DNA of 64,000 nt from NCBI GenBank assembly GCA_963807465.1, contig CAWECB010000003.1, positions 62,001 to 126,000 of the forward strand, read 5' to 3'. This document shows positions 9,474 to 18,816 of the stretch, piece by piece. Source of the DNA: CAWECB01 sp963807465 (GTDB lineage Bacteria > Patescibacteriota > Minisyncoccia > Minisyncoccales > Minisyncoccaceae). Each line of letters begins with the position of its first letter. Positions within the stretch are counted from its first letter, which is position 1. A program made the position numbers and the translations under genes. The notes under the pieces were generated by a model. It was not told where the DNA came from. It did no database searches and worked only from the letters and a program-made list of their open reading frames with translations.

Positions 9474-9752
9474 TTAAGAAATCTTGAATTCCTTCCTTTC
9501 TTTGAATTCTTGTTGCTTACCCTCATTCCATTGGGTCACGGGTCGAAGGTATCCGACGACGCGGGAGTAGACTTCTGTTTCCTGGTAATTCTTAAGGCTT
9601 TTATCCTTGCTAAAACAATCGTCACACTTAAATACCAGCTTCTCCTTGCCGTCGGGCAAAGTATATTTCAGCAATTGTCCGTGCTGTATTTCCTGGTTTT
9701 CATTTATTACGATATCTTTTCCGCAATCGTGGCAAACATTTTTTGAATCCAT
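9474..9752 (-). CDS. Stand-alone zinc-ribbon plus glycyl-radical domain (NrdD C-terminus-like)
   Basis: 92 residues. The N-terminal half has four cysteines in two CxxC pairs (Cys7, Cys10, Cys43, Cys46), a probable zinc ribbon like the one that supports the glycyl-radical loop in class III reductases but different in sequence from that of the neighbouring NrdD. The C-terminal half (about 60-87) is identical to the NrdD tail: EVYSRVVGYLRPVTQWNEGK, with Gly67 at the radical position. It lacks the (beta/alpha)10 barrel and active-site Cys, so it cannot be a reductase alone. It starts 1 nt after the nrdD stop and lies before nrdG. By analogy with GrcA/YfiD, which repairs oxygen-cleaved pyruvate formate-lyase, it may act as a spare radical domain; this is inference. 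Confidence 0.85.
   Translation of the reverse strand: MDSKNVCHDCGKDIVINENQEIQHGQLLKYTLPDGKEKLVFKCDDCFSKDKSLKNYQETEVYSRVVGYLRPVTQWNEGKQQEFKERKEFKIS
9491..9575. repeat. 85-bp perfect direct repeat, copy 1 (glycyl-radical mini-gene)
   Basis: Identical base for base to 9798-9882. It encodes the shared glycyl-radical loop at the end of the mini-protein. Flanking sequence differs immediately outside the repeat. Confidence 0.95.
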
Positions 9753-9753
9753 G

Positions 9754-11885
9754 CTATTTCTTGCTTAAGTTGGCTAAAGAAGACTTGACCTTAAAGACCT
9801 TCCTTTCTTTGAATTCTTGTTGCTTACCCTCATTCCATTGGGTCACGGGTCGAAGGTATCCGACGACGCGGGAGTAGACTTCACAGGGCTGCTCAATAGC
9901 GCACTTGGGACAGGTAAAGTGCTCTCCTGAAATGTATCCGTGGGTGGGGCAGATCGAGAACGTCGGAGTAATCGTGATATAGGGCAACCTGTTCTTCTCG
10001 AATACTTTTTTAATAAGGGTTTTCATGCTTTCGATGTCTGAAATCTCTTCTCCTAAGAACAAGTGCTCGACCGTTCCTCCGGTGTACTTGCATTGCAGTT
10101 CGTCCTGCAACTCCAATTCCTCAAAAATATCATCCGTGTAATCGACCGGCAGCTGTGAAGAATTGGTATAGTAAGGAACCTTCTTCGTTCCGGCAGCAAT
10201 GATGTCGGGATACAAGCTTCCTGTCTTTCTGGGCCAAACGGTAAGAAGTCGATTCGGCTGGAGTCGCCTCTAGGTTATATATGTTCCCTGTCTCTTTTTG
10301 GTACTTGACCAGCCTTTCCCTCATAAAATCCATCACCTCCAAGGCAAAAGCCTTTCCCTTCTTTGAGCCGATGTCTTCGCCCATGAAGTTCAACAATGCT
10401 TCGTTCATCCCCGAAATCCCGATAGTCGAGAAGTGGTTGGCGAAATACTGCCCCTTGGCCTTCTTCACCCCGGCCAGATAATATCTTGAGTAGGGATAGA
10501 GTCCCTTACTGGTATAATCTTCAATCGTCTTCCTCTTTATCTCCAAACTTTCCCTGGAGATATCCATTACCTTGCCCAGCCTCTCAAAGAATTCTTTCTT
10601 GGTCTTGGAAAGATATCCGATTCTTGGAAGATTAATTGTAACAACACCAATGCTACCAGTTAAAGAGCCAGAGCCGAACAACCCGCCGCCACCCCTGTTG
10701 GTCAATTCGGACAAATCCAGCCTTAATCGGCAGCACATTGACCTTACGTCCTCGGGTTTCATATCGGAATTAATATAGTTGGCAAAATAATTAATACCGT
10801 ATTTGGCCGACGCTTGAAACATTGGCTCTAGAGCCGGATCATCCCAAGGGAAATCGTTGGTGATGTTGATCGTCGGAATAGGAAAGGAGAAGGGCCTTCC
10901 GCTTCTGTCTCCTTTAAGCATAGCTGTATAAAAAGCCTTGACGAGCATCTTCATTTCTTCTCCGAATTCGCCGTACGTTTCTTTCTGCGGAACTCCCCCG
11001 ATGATTACCGGCTGATTCGCGAAGACGGGAGAAGGCTTTAAATCCAAAGTGATGTTGGTAAAAGGACATTGGAATCCTACCCTTGTCGGAACGGCCATGT
11101 TGTACAAAAATTCCTGGATTGCCTGTTCGACTTGCGCGTAGCCCAAGTTATCATAGCGGATAAATGGTGCCAACAAAGTGTCGAAGTTGGAAAATGAAAC
11201 CGCGCCGGCCGCTTCTCCCTGGAGGGTGTACATAAAGTTAACTACCTGTCCCAAAGCGATCCTGAAATGCTTAGGAGGAGAAGATTCTATTTTCCCGTTG
11301 ACTCCTCCGAATCCTCTCAATAACAAATCGTACAAATCCCATCCGACGCAGTAGCAGGCGAGCGTATCAAATTGTGCAAATGAAGATCGCCCGACTGATT
11401 GGCTTCTCTCACCTCTTTGGGATAGATTTTGTTCAGCCAGTATTTTTTTACAATATATGAAACTCCGTAATGATTAAGTCCCTGCAGAGAGAAAGTCATG
11501 TTGGAATTCTCCTGCACCTCCCAGTCCAACTTGTCCAAATAATCGTTAACTCTGTCGACCGCTTCTTCAGCAAATGCTTCTGATTCCGGATAATTCTCCT
11601 TCTCTGTTCCCTGTACAAAATGAATGCTTTCGCGGCAATCGACCTCTTCTTCAAAATCAGAACCTCCTCCACAATGTCCTGAATCTGCTCGACATTGGGA
11701 ATTTCTTCGTCCTTGAATCTTCTGTTCAGAATATCAACAACTTTGTCTGCAATTTTCTTCGTCAATTCTCCGTTTCCCTGTTTGGTCGCTGTAATTGCTT
11801 TGTAAACAGCATTCGTGATTTTTTCCTGTGGGAATTCCACAATATCGCCATTTCTTTTTTGGACTTTTGTGATGTTGTTTGTCAT
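9754..11885 (-). CDS. nrdD: Anaerobic (class III) ribonucleoside-triphosphate reductase (frameshifts)
   Basis: Reduces ribonucleotides to deoxyribonucleotides anaerobically. Domains after repairing at least three one-base breaks (near 11.55, 11.33 and 10.2 kb): N-terminal ATP-cone (VQKRNGDIVEFPQEKI), barrel with GFQCPFTNITLDL and the catalytic cysteine region SMCCRLRLDLSELTNRGGGG, then zinc site (CPTHGYISGEHFTCPKC) and the radical loop SRVVGYLRPVTQW. Total about 700 residues, normal. The start at 11885 (ATG ACA AAC) lies 15 nt after a GGGAGG; a nearer ATG is out of frame. Upstream ftsZ reads into this gene without a stop in the sequence as given. It is followed at once by the radical mini-protein and nrdG. 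Confidence 0.93.
9798..9882. repeat. 85-bp perfect direct repeat, copy 2 (nrdD 3' end)
   Basis: Same 85 bp as 9491-9575, here encoding the NrdD radical glycine loop. The repeats are 307 bp apart start to start and in the same reading frame relative to their genes. Confidence 0.95.
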
Positions 11886-12929
11886 ATATAAGCATTCTAT
11901 CCTCCCTAAAAAATTGCTGTCAATTTTGACAAAAATTAGATAGATTTTCTTATTCGCCCCCTTAAATTTATCTCGAAGTGCGGTCTGATTATTACGATTT
12001 TTCTTAGCGGTTGCGATCACCGTAACCCTGATTTCATCCTTCAAAAGATTGTTGTCGAAAGAAGCTCCGAATATTATCTTAGCTGACGCTGAAGCCTTCT
12101 TCTTTATCATCTCGGCTATCTTTTTCACTTCCGAAAGGTAGAAATTCTTGTTTCCGGAAGCCACATTGAACAGAATTCCGGCGGCTTTGTCCAAAGGAAA
12201 CCTCGCAATCGGCGAACAGAGCGCTTTTTCCACTGCGATTCCGGCTCTGTCCTTGCCCGAGGCTTTCCCTATTCCGAAAAAAGCCGAACCGCTGTCCTTT
12301 AATATCTCTCTTATGTCCGAAAAATCAAGATTCAAAATGCCTGGATTCAGAATTACGTTCGAAATACTCTCCACCGCCTCCTTCAACAGTTCGTCGCATT
12401 TCGAGAAGGCTTCCTCGACCGATGATTTTACGGGAACCATGTCAACCAGCTTGTCGTTGGGAATGACCACTAGTGTATCGACTTTTTTACTCGTCTCTTC
12501 CAGACTGTTTAAGGCTATTTTTTTTCTCTTCTTGCCTTCAAAAGAAAAAGGTAGCGTAACTATCCCTATCGTAAGCGCGCCCGACTTCTTGGCGAGTTCC
12601 GCTATAATGGGCATCGCTCCCGAACCGGTACCTCCTCCCAGGCCGGATGCCAAAAATATTATATCGCTGTCTTTAAGGATTTCTTCTATCTCCTTCGTAC
12701 TTTCTTTTGCGGAAAGCCTTCCTATCTCCGGCTTCATGCCCGCACCCAGTCCTTTAGTAATCTTTTCCCCGATTCTCAATTTGAAATCAGCGTTTTTCTT
12801 TTTCAAATCCTGTGCATCGGTATTAACGCTTACCATTTCCACATTTTTAATGCTTGATTTCACAAGCCTATCTATAGTATTGCATCCCGCCCCTCCGACT
12901 CCAACAACTTTTATTCTTGTTATGCTCAT
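11886..12929 (-). CDS. ftsZ: Cell division GTPase FtsZ (reads into nrdD)
   Basis: Tubulin-like GTPase that forms the division ring. The N-terminus IKVVGVGGAGCNTIDRL and the T4 signature loop LASGLGGGTGSGAMP are clear; VNTDAQDL and VIPNDKLVDM are family blocks; the core ends near VTVIATA (about residue 310). A 35-residue basic tail follows, then the frame runs without a stop into the ATP-cone of nrdD (nrdD Met would be residue 349). Deleting one T of the T run near 11905 would create TAG just before the nrdD ribosome-binding site, so the fusion is probably an indel artefact. The canonical C-terminal FtsA-binding peptide is not obvious. It follows ftsA by about 10 nt. Confidence 0.92.
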
Positions 12930-12939
12930 TTTTTTAATA

Positions 12940-14220
12940 TTACGGTATGAAGTTTTCGAAGAATCCTTTGATCTTCTTTCCTATTCCGTTTCCATTCCCG
13001 CCTAAGCGTATGCCTTTCCCTCGATCTTGCTCACTATGAGACCGCAGACGGTTGAAAGACGCTGTCTTTATCCAAACCTTTGAAATCTCTGCGGTATCCA
13101 ATTCTGCAAGGAAGCTTGAATTCTTTCTTGGCCAGATCGACTATGCCGGGAAGTTTCGCTCCTCCTCCGGTCAAAACGATTCCCGCCGGTAAGCAATCCC
13201 TGCCTCCATACTTTTTTTATTTCCTTTCCGACCAACTCGAATATCTCTGAAACCCTAGCTTCGATGATCTTTTCCAGTTCTTTTTCCGAAAATGATAAGA
13301 CATTGTTAGGCTTTAGTCTTTTCTTTTTTCTTTTTCCTTATTGCTCGAAATCGATCTCAATCTCTCTTCGGAATCAAAAAAGGGAGAAAGATTGAAATCA
13401 ATCTTCTTTTTTGAAGCCTTCTTGGTTAGAGATCCGTATTGCTTTTTAATCTTTCTGCTATCTCTATCTCCGTCTTGAATCCAATGGCGATATCGTTTGT
13501 AATATTGCTTGATCCAACAGGAAAAACCGCTAGGTCAAAAGTCTTTCCTTCTTCAAAGACGACAATGCTTGAGGTCCCGGCCCTAATATTGACCACGCCA
13601 CACCAACTCTTTCTGGGAAGGGGTCAAGACGGCATTGGCATCGGCTATCGGCCCAGGCACGATATTATCCTCGTCAGTTTCAAATCCGGCCGCTCCGGTC
13701 GAGTCAACTATGACATCAGTGTCTGAAGTCAAAGCGGAGAAAACAAAGCATCGAATTCCAGCCTCATTCCCTGCAATCCCCGGATCGCTAATCTCCTTCT
13801 CCCCATCAAGAGTCCACTCTCTGGGGAAAACATCAAGAATGGATTTATTGCTCGATTGTAGATTGATCGTCTGGGCTTCATCGTATATCCTTTCAACGTC
13901 TTCTTTGGAAACTTTCTGGTCCGCCCGTCCGACGGAAATGAGCCCGTGGCTCGACATTAATTGAAGCTTATTGCCGTTAATGTTCACGAAAAGATTTTCT
14001 ATCTTGCAGTTGTGTTTCTTTTCAACTCTTTCAATCAACTCCTGAATCTTCTTTCGCAACCTCGTTCGAGTCTTTAATCCTGCCCTTCTAGAACACCAAA
14101 AGAATTTACTTTGTCGAAAAACAAAACTTCCATTCCATTTTCCGACTCTTTTTTCACGCCCAAGATCTTGATAGTGTCCGTTCCGATATCCAGTCCAGTG
14201 ATTACTTTTAGTCTCGCCAT
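12940..14220 (-). CDS. ftsA: Cell division protein FtsA (multiple frameshifts)
   Basis: Actin-like membrane tether for FtsZ. Pieces in order: VITGLDIGTDTIKILGV (phosphate 1 loop) at the start; the 158-codon central piece with VSKEDVERIYDEAQTINLQS and FPREWTLDGEKEISDP, typical of the SHS2/1C domain; FEEGKTFDLAVFPVGSSNITNDIA; GIVLTGGGAKLPGIVDLAKK (adenosine motif); and the tail GKKIKGFFENFIP before TAA. At least five one-base breaks are needed to rejoin them (for example near 14078, 14063, 13590, 13420 and 13200). The tail matches the amphipathic membrane helix expected for FtsA. The synteny ftsA-ftsZ is canonical. The density of breaks suggests sequence error, but true decay cannot be excluded. 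Confidence 0.85.
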
Positions 14221-14234
14221 ATATTAACGATTGA

Positions 14235-14652
14235 TTAGAATTTAATTTTTGAAAGATATCCTTCTTGCTTAGCGAAACATTTTCTTGGCTTCAGCCTCCT
14301 TTTTCTCATGGTCGTAGCCCAAAGTATGCAACACTCCGTGGATGAGAACCCTTGCCAATTCTTTTTCAAAATCTTCTCCGCTTTCTTCGGCATCCTTCTT
14401 AACCTCTTCAATACAGATGATTATTTCCGGTATTTCCTCTCCGATTCGCCCGAAAGAAAGAACATCAGTAGAACAATCTTTCTTCCTGTACCTCTTATTC
14501 AGCGCCCTTATGTTCTCCGAATCAACCAAGCCGACTGAAAGGTCGATGTCCCTTTTCGAGGTCTCATTTTTAAGTACTTTCTCCGCTGTTTTCCTCAGAA
14601 AATCATTGTCGATGTGCTTGTACTTTTCAGTAATGTTGTTTATTTCCACCAT
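14235..14652 (-). CDS. ybeY: Endoribonuclease/rRNA maturation factor YbeY
   Basis: Zinc-dependent RNase in 16S rRNA maturation and ribosome quality control. The metal site HGVLHTLGYDH is intact. In the given sequence the frame stops after KKMFR at 14269, but removing one T there gives MFAKQEGYLSKIKF and a stop at 14235, the usual family ending. The frame is open to an ATG at 14667, but that ATG overlaps a good -10 box, so I prefer the Met at 14652 (MVEINNITEK). About 139 residues. Confidence 0.9.
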
Positions 14653-14665
14653 TTCCTTTTTCTCC

Positions 14666-14694
14666 ATTCTACAAGATTAAGAAAGTTATTGCAA
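14666..14694 (-). promoter_or_regulatory. Predicted sigma-70 promoter of ybeY
   Basis: Minus strand TTGCAA (14694-14689), 17-nt spacer, TAGAAT (14671-14666). The start site would be near 14660, leaving a leader of under 10 nt before the ATG at 14652. Confidence 0.55.
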
Positions 14695-14703
14695 GTTTAA
14701 CAA

Positions 14704-14730
14704 AAATCGGGCTTTTGAGCCCGAACCCGA
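14704..14730 (-). terminator. Rho-independent terminator after yqeY
   Basis: Minus strand TCGGGCT-CAAA-AGCCCGA followed by TTTTTG. It closes the lepB-hisS-rpsU-yqeY unit just before the ybeY promoter. Confidence 0.75.
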
Positions 14731-14737
14731 TATCAAA

Positions 14738-15243
14738 TTAAGCTATTCCCCCCAACTCTTCCTTAACGACTTTAGCCACGATATTTCCATCCGCCTTCCC
14801 TTTCGTTTGCGGAGAAACCTCTTTCATAACGACCCCTATATCCTTCATTTCCGATGCTCCCGATTTTAAAACCGCATCTTTGACAATCGCCCTTATCTCA
14901 TCTTCCGTCAATTCCTTGGGCATGTACTTCATTAAAACATCCAGTTCGGCTTTTTCTTTTTCAACCAAATCAGCCCTTCCTCCTTTCTCGAATCCGGCAA
15001 TACTATCTCTCCTTTTCTTGACCTCGGAAGAAACCACTTCAATGATTTCATCATCCGTAAGCCTGACTTTTTCTTTCAATTGCTCTTCTGTAAGATTCGG
15101 CTCGCTTTCCAAGTATCTTCACCCTTTTCTCCATCTCCTTGTTGAACATTGAAGACGTGAGCATCCTTAAAGTGGAAACGGCTGTTTCTCCTTTTCTCTT
15201 TCAATGCAGAAATTAAATCTTTTTTAATTTCTTCTCCTAGCAT
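14738..15243 (-). CDS. GatB/YqeY-domain protein (two frameshifts)
   Basis: Small helical protein of the YqeY family (about 150 residues), related to the C-terminal tRNA-sensing domain of GatB. The 3' piece has LTDDEIIEVVSSEVKKRRDSI, YMPKELTEDEIRAIVKDAV and MKEVSPQTKGKADGNIVAKVV, all family signatures. The 5' piece starts MLGEEIKKDLISALKEK at 15243 and continues in another frame as TAVSTLRMLTSSMFNKEMEK. One-base breaks lie near 15190 and 15115. Start overlaps the rpsU end by 7 bp. The rpsU-yqeY pairing is common in bacteria. Confidence 0.85.
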
Positions 15244-15464
15244 GTTTTTTTTCTACTGTTTTGCCTAATTTTCTTAAGCTTCTGGAATTCCTTCTTCTTC
15301 GTTTCCCTAATTAAGGCGGCTCTCTGCTTTAGGTTTTCGCTCTTGGTTCTTTCAACAAACCTCCTTTTTCTTGCCTCAATCAAAACCCCGCTCTTCTGCA
15401 CTGCTTTCGTAAAGCGGTAAACCAAAGACTGTGAAGTTTCCTTGGGCTGTTTCTGGATTTTCAT
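15237..15464 (-). CDS. rpsU: 30S ribosomal protein bS21
   Basis: 75 residues, rich in Lys/Arg. SLVYRFTKAVQKSGVLIEARKRRFVE matches the bS21 core (E. coli: FDVALRRFKRSCEKAGVL...). The rest is a basic helix. It is the small-subunit protein near the anti-Shine-Dalgarno region of 16S rRNA. It starts 1 nt after hisS and overlaps yqeY. This protein is often absent or variable in CPR genomes, so its presence is informative about lineage. Confidence 0.85.
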   Translation of the reverse strand: MKIQKQPKETSQSLVYRFTKAVQKSGVLIEARKRRFVERTKSENLKQRAALIRETKKKEFQKLKKIRQNSRKKTC

Positions 15465-15465
15465 A

Positions 15466-16750
15466 TTATTTCTCTTTTAGTACGTTTTTAATCTCTTTAA
15501 TAATGTCTTCTTGTTTCACTTCGACCTGTTTCGCGGTTTCCATGTTCCTTACTAATATCATATTGTTTAGGGCCTCTCTCTGTCCCAGGATGAGAACCAC
15601 TTTCGCTCCCAGCCGGCTGGCTTTTCCCAGTTGAGCTTTGAGTCCGTCCTTACTGAACGATTCTCCGACTTTGATACTGGCTCTCCTCAAGTCTTCCAGA
15701 ATGGGCAAGCTCTTCTTCTTAGCCATCGGGCCTATCTGGGCGAAAAAGATGTCCGGAACTGGAGGAAAAGACACTTTGGCCTTCGCTTCCCTCATTTCCG
15801 CTATTATCCTCTCGACTCCGGCAGCCGCTCCGCAGGCAGGGATATTTCCGCCCCCGAGCATCTTTGATAAGCTATCATATCTTCCGCCTCCTGCCAAGGC
15901 TCCCTGCGAATTTTCTCCTTCTCTCGTCGACTCTATCTCAAATACCGTCTTAGTATAATAATCCAGACCCCTTACCAGCTTGCTGTCGAGGCATGTAAGG
16001 AATTTTCAATTCTTCCAAGTATTCAAGAACATTCTTGAAGTGTTGTTTGCACTCCTCGCACAGATAATCGATGCTTTGCGGGGCTTGGGAGAGGACTTCC
16101 TGGCATTTCTCGTTCTTGCAGTCAAGAACCCTCAAAGGATTGACCTTGGCCCGCCTCAGACAGTCCGAACACAAGGAAGATTTCTTTTCCCTCAAGAACT
16201 TTACTAAAGCTTTTCTGTAAGCCGGCCTGCAATTGTCATCTCCGATCGAGTTTATCTTCACTATCAAATTCTTTAGTCCCAAATCCTGCAGAATATTGTA
16301 CATTGTCAGAACCGTTTGTGCGTCGACTATAGGATCGTTCTCCCCGATAACCTCTGTGCCGAACTGGTAGAACTGCCTGAACCTTCCAGCCTGGGGTTTC
16401 TCGTACCTGAAGAAGGGCCCATAATACCACAATCTTACCGGCTGAGGAAGCGCGGTAAACCCGTGCTGGATGTATGCCCTCATCGCTCCGGCTGTTCCCT
16501 CTGGCCTCAGAGCTAGAAAATCCTTGCCCTTGGTCTTTAGGGTAAACATTTCCTTTTCAACGATGTCTGTATCCATTCCAATGCTTCTCGCAAACAAATC
16601 CGCATCTTCGAGAACCGGTGTATCTATCTTTTCAAAATCATAAAAGCTGAAAATCTTGCCAGCTACCTCTTTGATGCGCTCATAATACGCCTGGTCCTGG
16701 GGCAGAATATCGTGCATTCCGGTTGGAGTTTGGAATTTTGGCTTACTCAT
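15466..16750 (-). CDS. hisS: Histidyl-tRNA synthetase (frameshift)
   Basis: Class II synthetase. The N-terminal piece contains TPTGMHDILP, the motif 2 region VRLWYYGPFFRYEKPQAGRFRQF and FGTEVIG; a Cys-rich insertion SSLCSDCLRR...LDCKNEKC follows, common in this family. Near 15.95 kb the frame breaks; it resumes with AGGGRYDSLSKMLGGGNIPACGAAAGVERI (motif 3). The anticodon-binding domain ends with KEDIIKEIKNVLKEK-like sequence. About 425 residues after repair. The ATG overlaps the lepB TGA (ATGA). Confidence 0.92.
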
Positions 16751-17340
16751 AATGAAGTAGTATTTAACGATGCCGGAGAGCGCCCCATCAGATTCACCAA
16801 AACCTCGAACGGTGAAATTCTTAATAAGACTTTTCCTATAATATCGCTCTTGGGAAGTATTCCCCAGGTTCTTGAATCGGAAGAATAGTTCCTGTTGTCT
16901 CCCATGACAAAATATTCATTATTCCCGAGCTTTTGGGGACCGTAATTTACTCCCGACTGCCAAGCCTGCCTTACCGCGGAAGTGATGTATGCGTCTTCGT
17001 TCAATTGGTTAGTCTGTCCATCGGGCTCAATAATGGAAATATATCCGGCCTTTATCTCTACGGTCTCTCCTGGTAATCCTATAATTCTCTTGATGTATCT
17101 GTAAGAAGTATTCAAGGGATACTTGAAAACTATGACCTCATCCCTTTTGGGCTCCCTCAATTTGTAAGACAGCTCGTCCACGACCAGATAGTCTCCCGAG
17201 TGATAATTGGGCTCCATTGACGACCCTTTCACCACGAACGGCTGAAACAAAAGCAGCCTTATCGGTATAACTATGGCCAAGGCTATAAGTAGTATCTTTA
17301 GTGCGTCAAAAAGGAAAATTACAAAATCTTTTAATTGCAT
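16747..17340 (-). CDS. lepB: Signal peptidase I
   Basis: Removes signal peptides from exported proteins. One N-terminal transmembrane helix (about 12-35), then the catalytic Ser in VVKGSSMEPN and the general-base Lys in RYIKRIIGLPGETVE; GDNRNYSSDSRTWG is the conserved box E. The frame opens at 17376, but MQLKDFVIFLFDALKILL at 17340 is the natural start before the membrane helix. About 197 residues. It heads the lepB-hisS-rpsU-yqeY unit. Confidence 0.93.
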   Translation of the reverse strand: MQLKDFVIFLFDALKILLIALAIVIPIRLLLFQPFVVKGSSMEPNYHSGDYLVVDELSYKLREPKRDEVIVFKYPLNTSYRYIKRIIGLPGETVEIKAGYISIIEPDGQTNQLNEDAYITSAVRQAWQSGVNYGPQKLGNNEYFVMGDNRNYSSDSRTWGILPKSDIIGKVLLRISPFEVLVNLMGRSPASLNTTSL

Positions 17341-17404
17341 ATTTAGTATATTACAGGAAAAGGCTTTTTTTAGCAAGAAAATCCACTAAAAATAGTAGAT
17401 TTGT

Positions 17405-17587
17405 TCAATCAGGCAAAGGGATAACCTCCTTTACCTCTAAGATTAAGATCCTTTCTGTCTTGCCTCGTTTGTAGCCAAATTTTCTGGCTTGATCAAGAGC
17501 CTTTTCCTCATTCGGGAATTTCATATAGTCAAAAACCACAAGAACATCCCCCTCCTTGATTTCTTTTTTGCCGGCCACCGTAATCAC
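17405..17587 (-). CDS. Small hypothetical protein, 60 residues
   Basis: Starts with GTG after an AAGG stretch. Sequence such as KEIKEGDVLVVFDYMKFPNE and ERILILEVKEVIPLPD suggests a small beta-rich fold with a Lys/Arg-rich middle (KFGYKRGKTER). I do not recognise a family. It lies divergently from pth and upstream of lepB, separated from it by about 65 bp. Codon use is like its neighbours, supporting a real gene. Confidence 0.55.
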   Translation of the reverse strand: MITVAGKKEIKEGDVLVVFDYMKFPNEEKALDQARKFGYKRGKTERILILEVKEVIPLPD

Positions 17588-17649
17588 CTTGGTTTTAAAA
17601 GAATTTTGTTTAAATAATAATGAAAAATACAGAAAAAATCAAGTTCTGT

Positions 17650-17679
17650 TTGCCAATCAAAACAAAAACGGTATATAAT
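17650..17679 (+). promoter_or_regulatory. Predicted sigma-70 promoter of pth operon
   Basis: TTGCCA (17650-17655), 18-nt spacer, TATAAT (17674-17679). The pth ATG at 17689 lies 9 nt after the -10 box, so the transcript would be leaderless or nearly so. Confidence 0.6.
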
Positions 17680-17688
17680 CAGCTTAAT

Positions 17689-18231
17689 ATGATATTAATC
17701 GCAGGCTTGGGCAATCCCGACAAAGAATATGAGAAAACGAGACACAACTACGGATTTATGGTTGTGGACGAAATAAAGAAAATGAACAATTTTCCCGAAT
17801 TCAGATTAAGCAAGGAATACAACGCTTTAATATCCGCTGATGGAAAAGTTATCCTTGCCAAGCCCCAGACATACATGAACGCCTCGGGGCGGGCGATAAA
17901 AAGCATTGCCAGTTATTATAAGATACCGACAAAAGACATTATGGTTATCCATGACGACGCTGATGTGAAAATAGGAGAAATCAAAGAGGCTAGGGCGAGA
18001 GGTTCGGCTGGACATAACGGAGTCCAATCTGTAATAGATGAATTGAAGACTAACGGATTCAAAAGATTGCGGATGGGAATCGCTTCTGACGACCCATCTT
18101 TCAAAATTCCCATAGAAAATGGTGAAGGTCTCGAAAGCGTAGTCTTAAAAAATTTCAGCAAAGAAGAGGAACCAGCCGTGGAAGCAGCCATAAAAAGAGC
18201 GGCAGAATCAATAAGCAAAGAATATATATGA
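17689..18231 (+). CDS. pth: Peptidyl-tRNA hydrolase
   Basis: Recycles peptidyl-tRNAs dropped from ribosomes. Family motifs: LIAGLGNPDKEYEKTRHNYGFMVVD with the catalytic His in RHN, KPQTYMNASGRAI, VIHDDADVKIGEI and GSAGHNGVQSVIDEL. The frame is open from 17620, but the Met at 17689 begins at the conserved MILIAGLGNP and follows a -10 box directly. About 180 residues. Its TGA overlaps the start of the next gene (ATGA). Confidence 0.95.
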   Translation: MILIAGLGNPDKEYEKTRHNYGFMVVDEIKKMNNFPEFRLSKEYNALISADGKVILAKPQTYMNASGRAIKSIASYYKIPTKDIMVIHDDADVKIGEIKEARARGSAGHNGVQSVIDELKTNGFKRLRMGIASDDPSFKIPIENGEGLESVVLKNFSKEEEPAVEAAIKRAAESISKEYI

Positions 18232-18815
18232 ATATCTGCATCTTCGGAGACAGTATAGCCTTGGGAAAACACGACTGCGAAAAGGGCGGCTGGGCGGAAC
18301 GTTTAAATACCTGTTTAATGGACGAGGACATTTCCATATACAACCTTAGTATAGACGGCGACATCGTAAGCGAACTTATAAAGAGATTCGAAAAGGAAGC
18401 AGAGCTCCGAGAACCGGATGTTATTATTTTCGCCATCGGCATAAACGACACCATGACAATCGGCGACAGGAGAGTCTCAAGTCCTAAAGAATTTGAGAAA
18501 AATATCGAAACCTTAACGGATAAGGCTAGACGATTCACCGACAAGATAATTTTCGTTGGCTTTACTGAGGTGGATGAGATTAAAACCTCCCCAATACCGT
18601 GGAGCGCCATCGGAGAAACCTATGACAATCAGGGCATCAAGGACTATAACTGGATAATAAAATCATTCTGCAATAAAAAAGGGTTTACATTTATAGATAT
18701 GCTTGGCGTTGTGAGCAAGGACGACCTTTACGATGGCCTGCATCCCAATGTCGACGGACACGAAAAGATGTTTGAGAGGATAAGGATGGCACTATCTCCC
18801 GTGATCGGACGATAA
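18228..18815 (+). CDS. SGNH/GDSL-family hydrolase
   Basis: 195 residues. Block I ICIFGDSIALGK carries the nucleophile Ser; block III AIGINDT carries Gly/Asn-type oxyanion residues; block V DGLHPNVDGHEKM carries the Asp-His pair. There is no signal peptide, so it is probably cytoplasmic, acting on small acyl or acetyl esters. Substrate unknown. Translationally coupled to pth. Confidence 0.9.
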   Translation: MNICIFGDSIALGKHDCEKGGWAERLNTCLMDEDISIYNLSIDGDIVSELIKRFEKEAELREPDVIIFAIGINDTMTIGDRRVSSPKEFEKNIETLTDKARRFTDKIIFVGFTEVDEIKTSPIPWSAIGETYDNQGIKDYNWIIKSFCNKKGFTFIDMLGVVSKDDLYDGLHPNVDGHEKMFERIRMALSPVIGR

Positions 18816-18816
18816 T

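Noticed and set aside
9491..9882. CRISPR-like or transposon repeat
   Set aside because: Only two copies, both coding for the same protein loop; no spacers or terminal inverted repeats.
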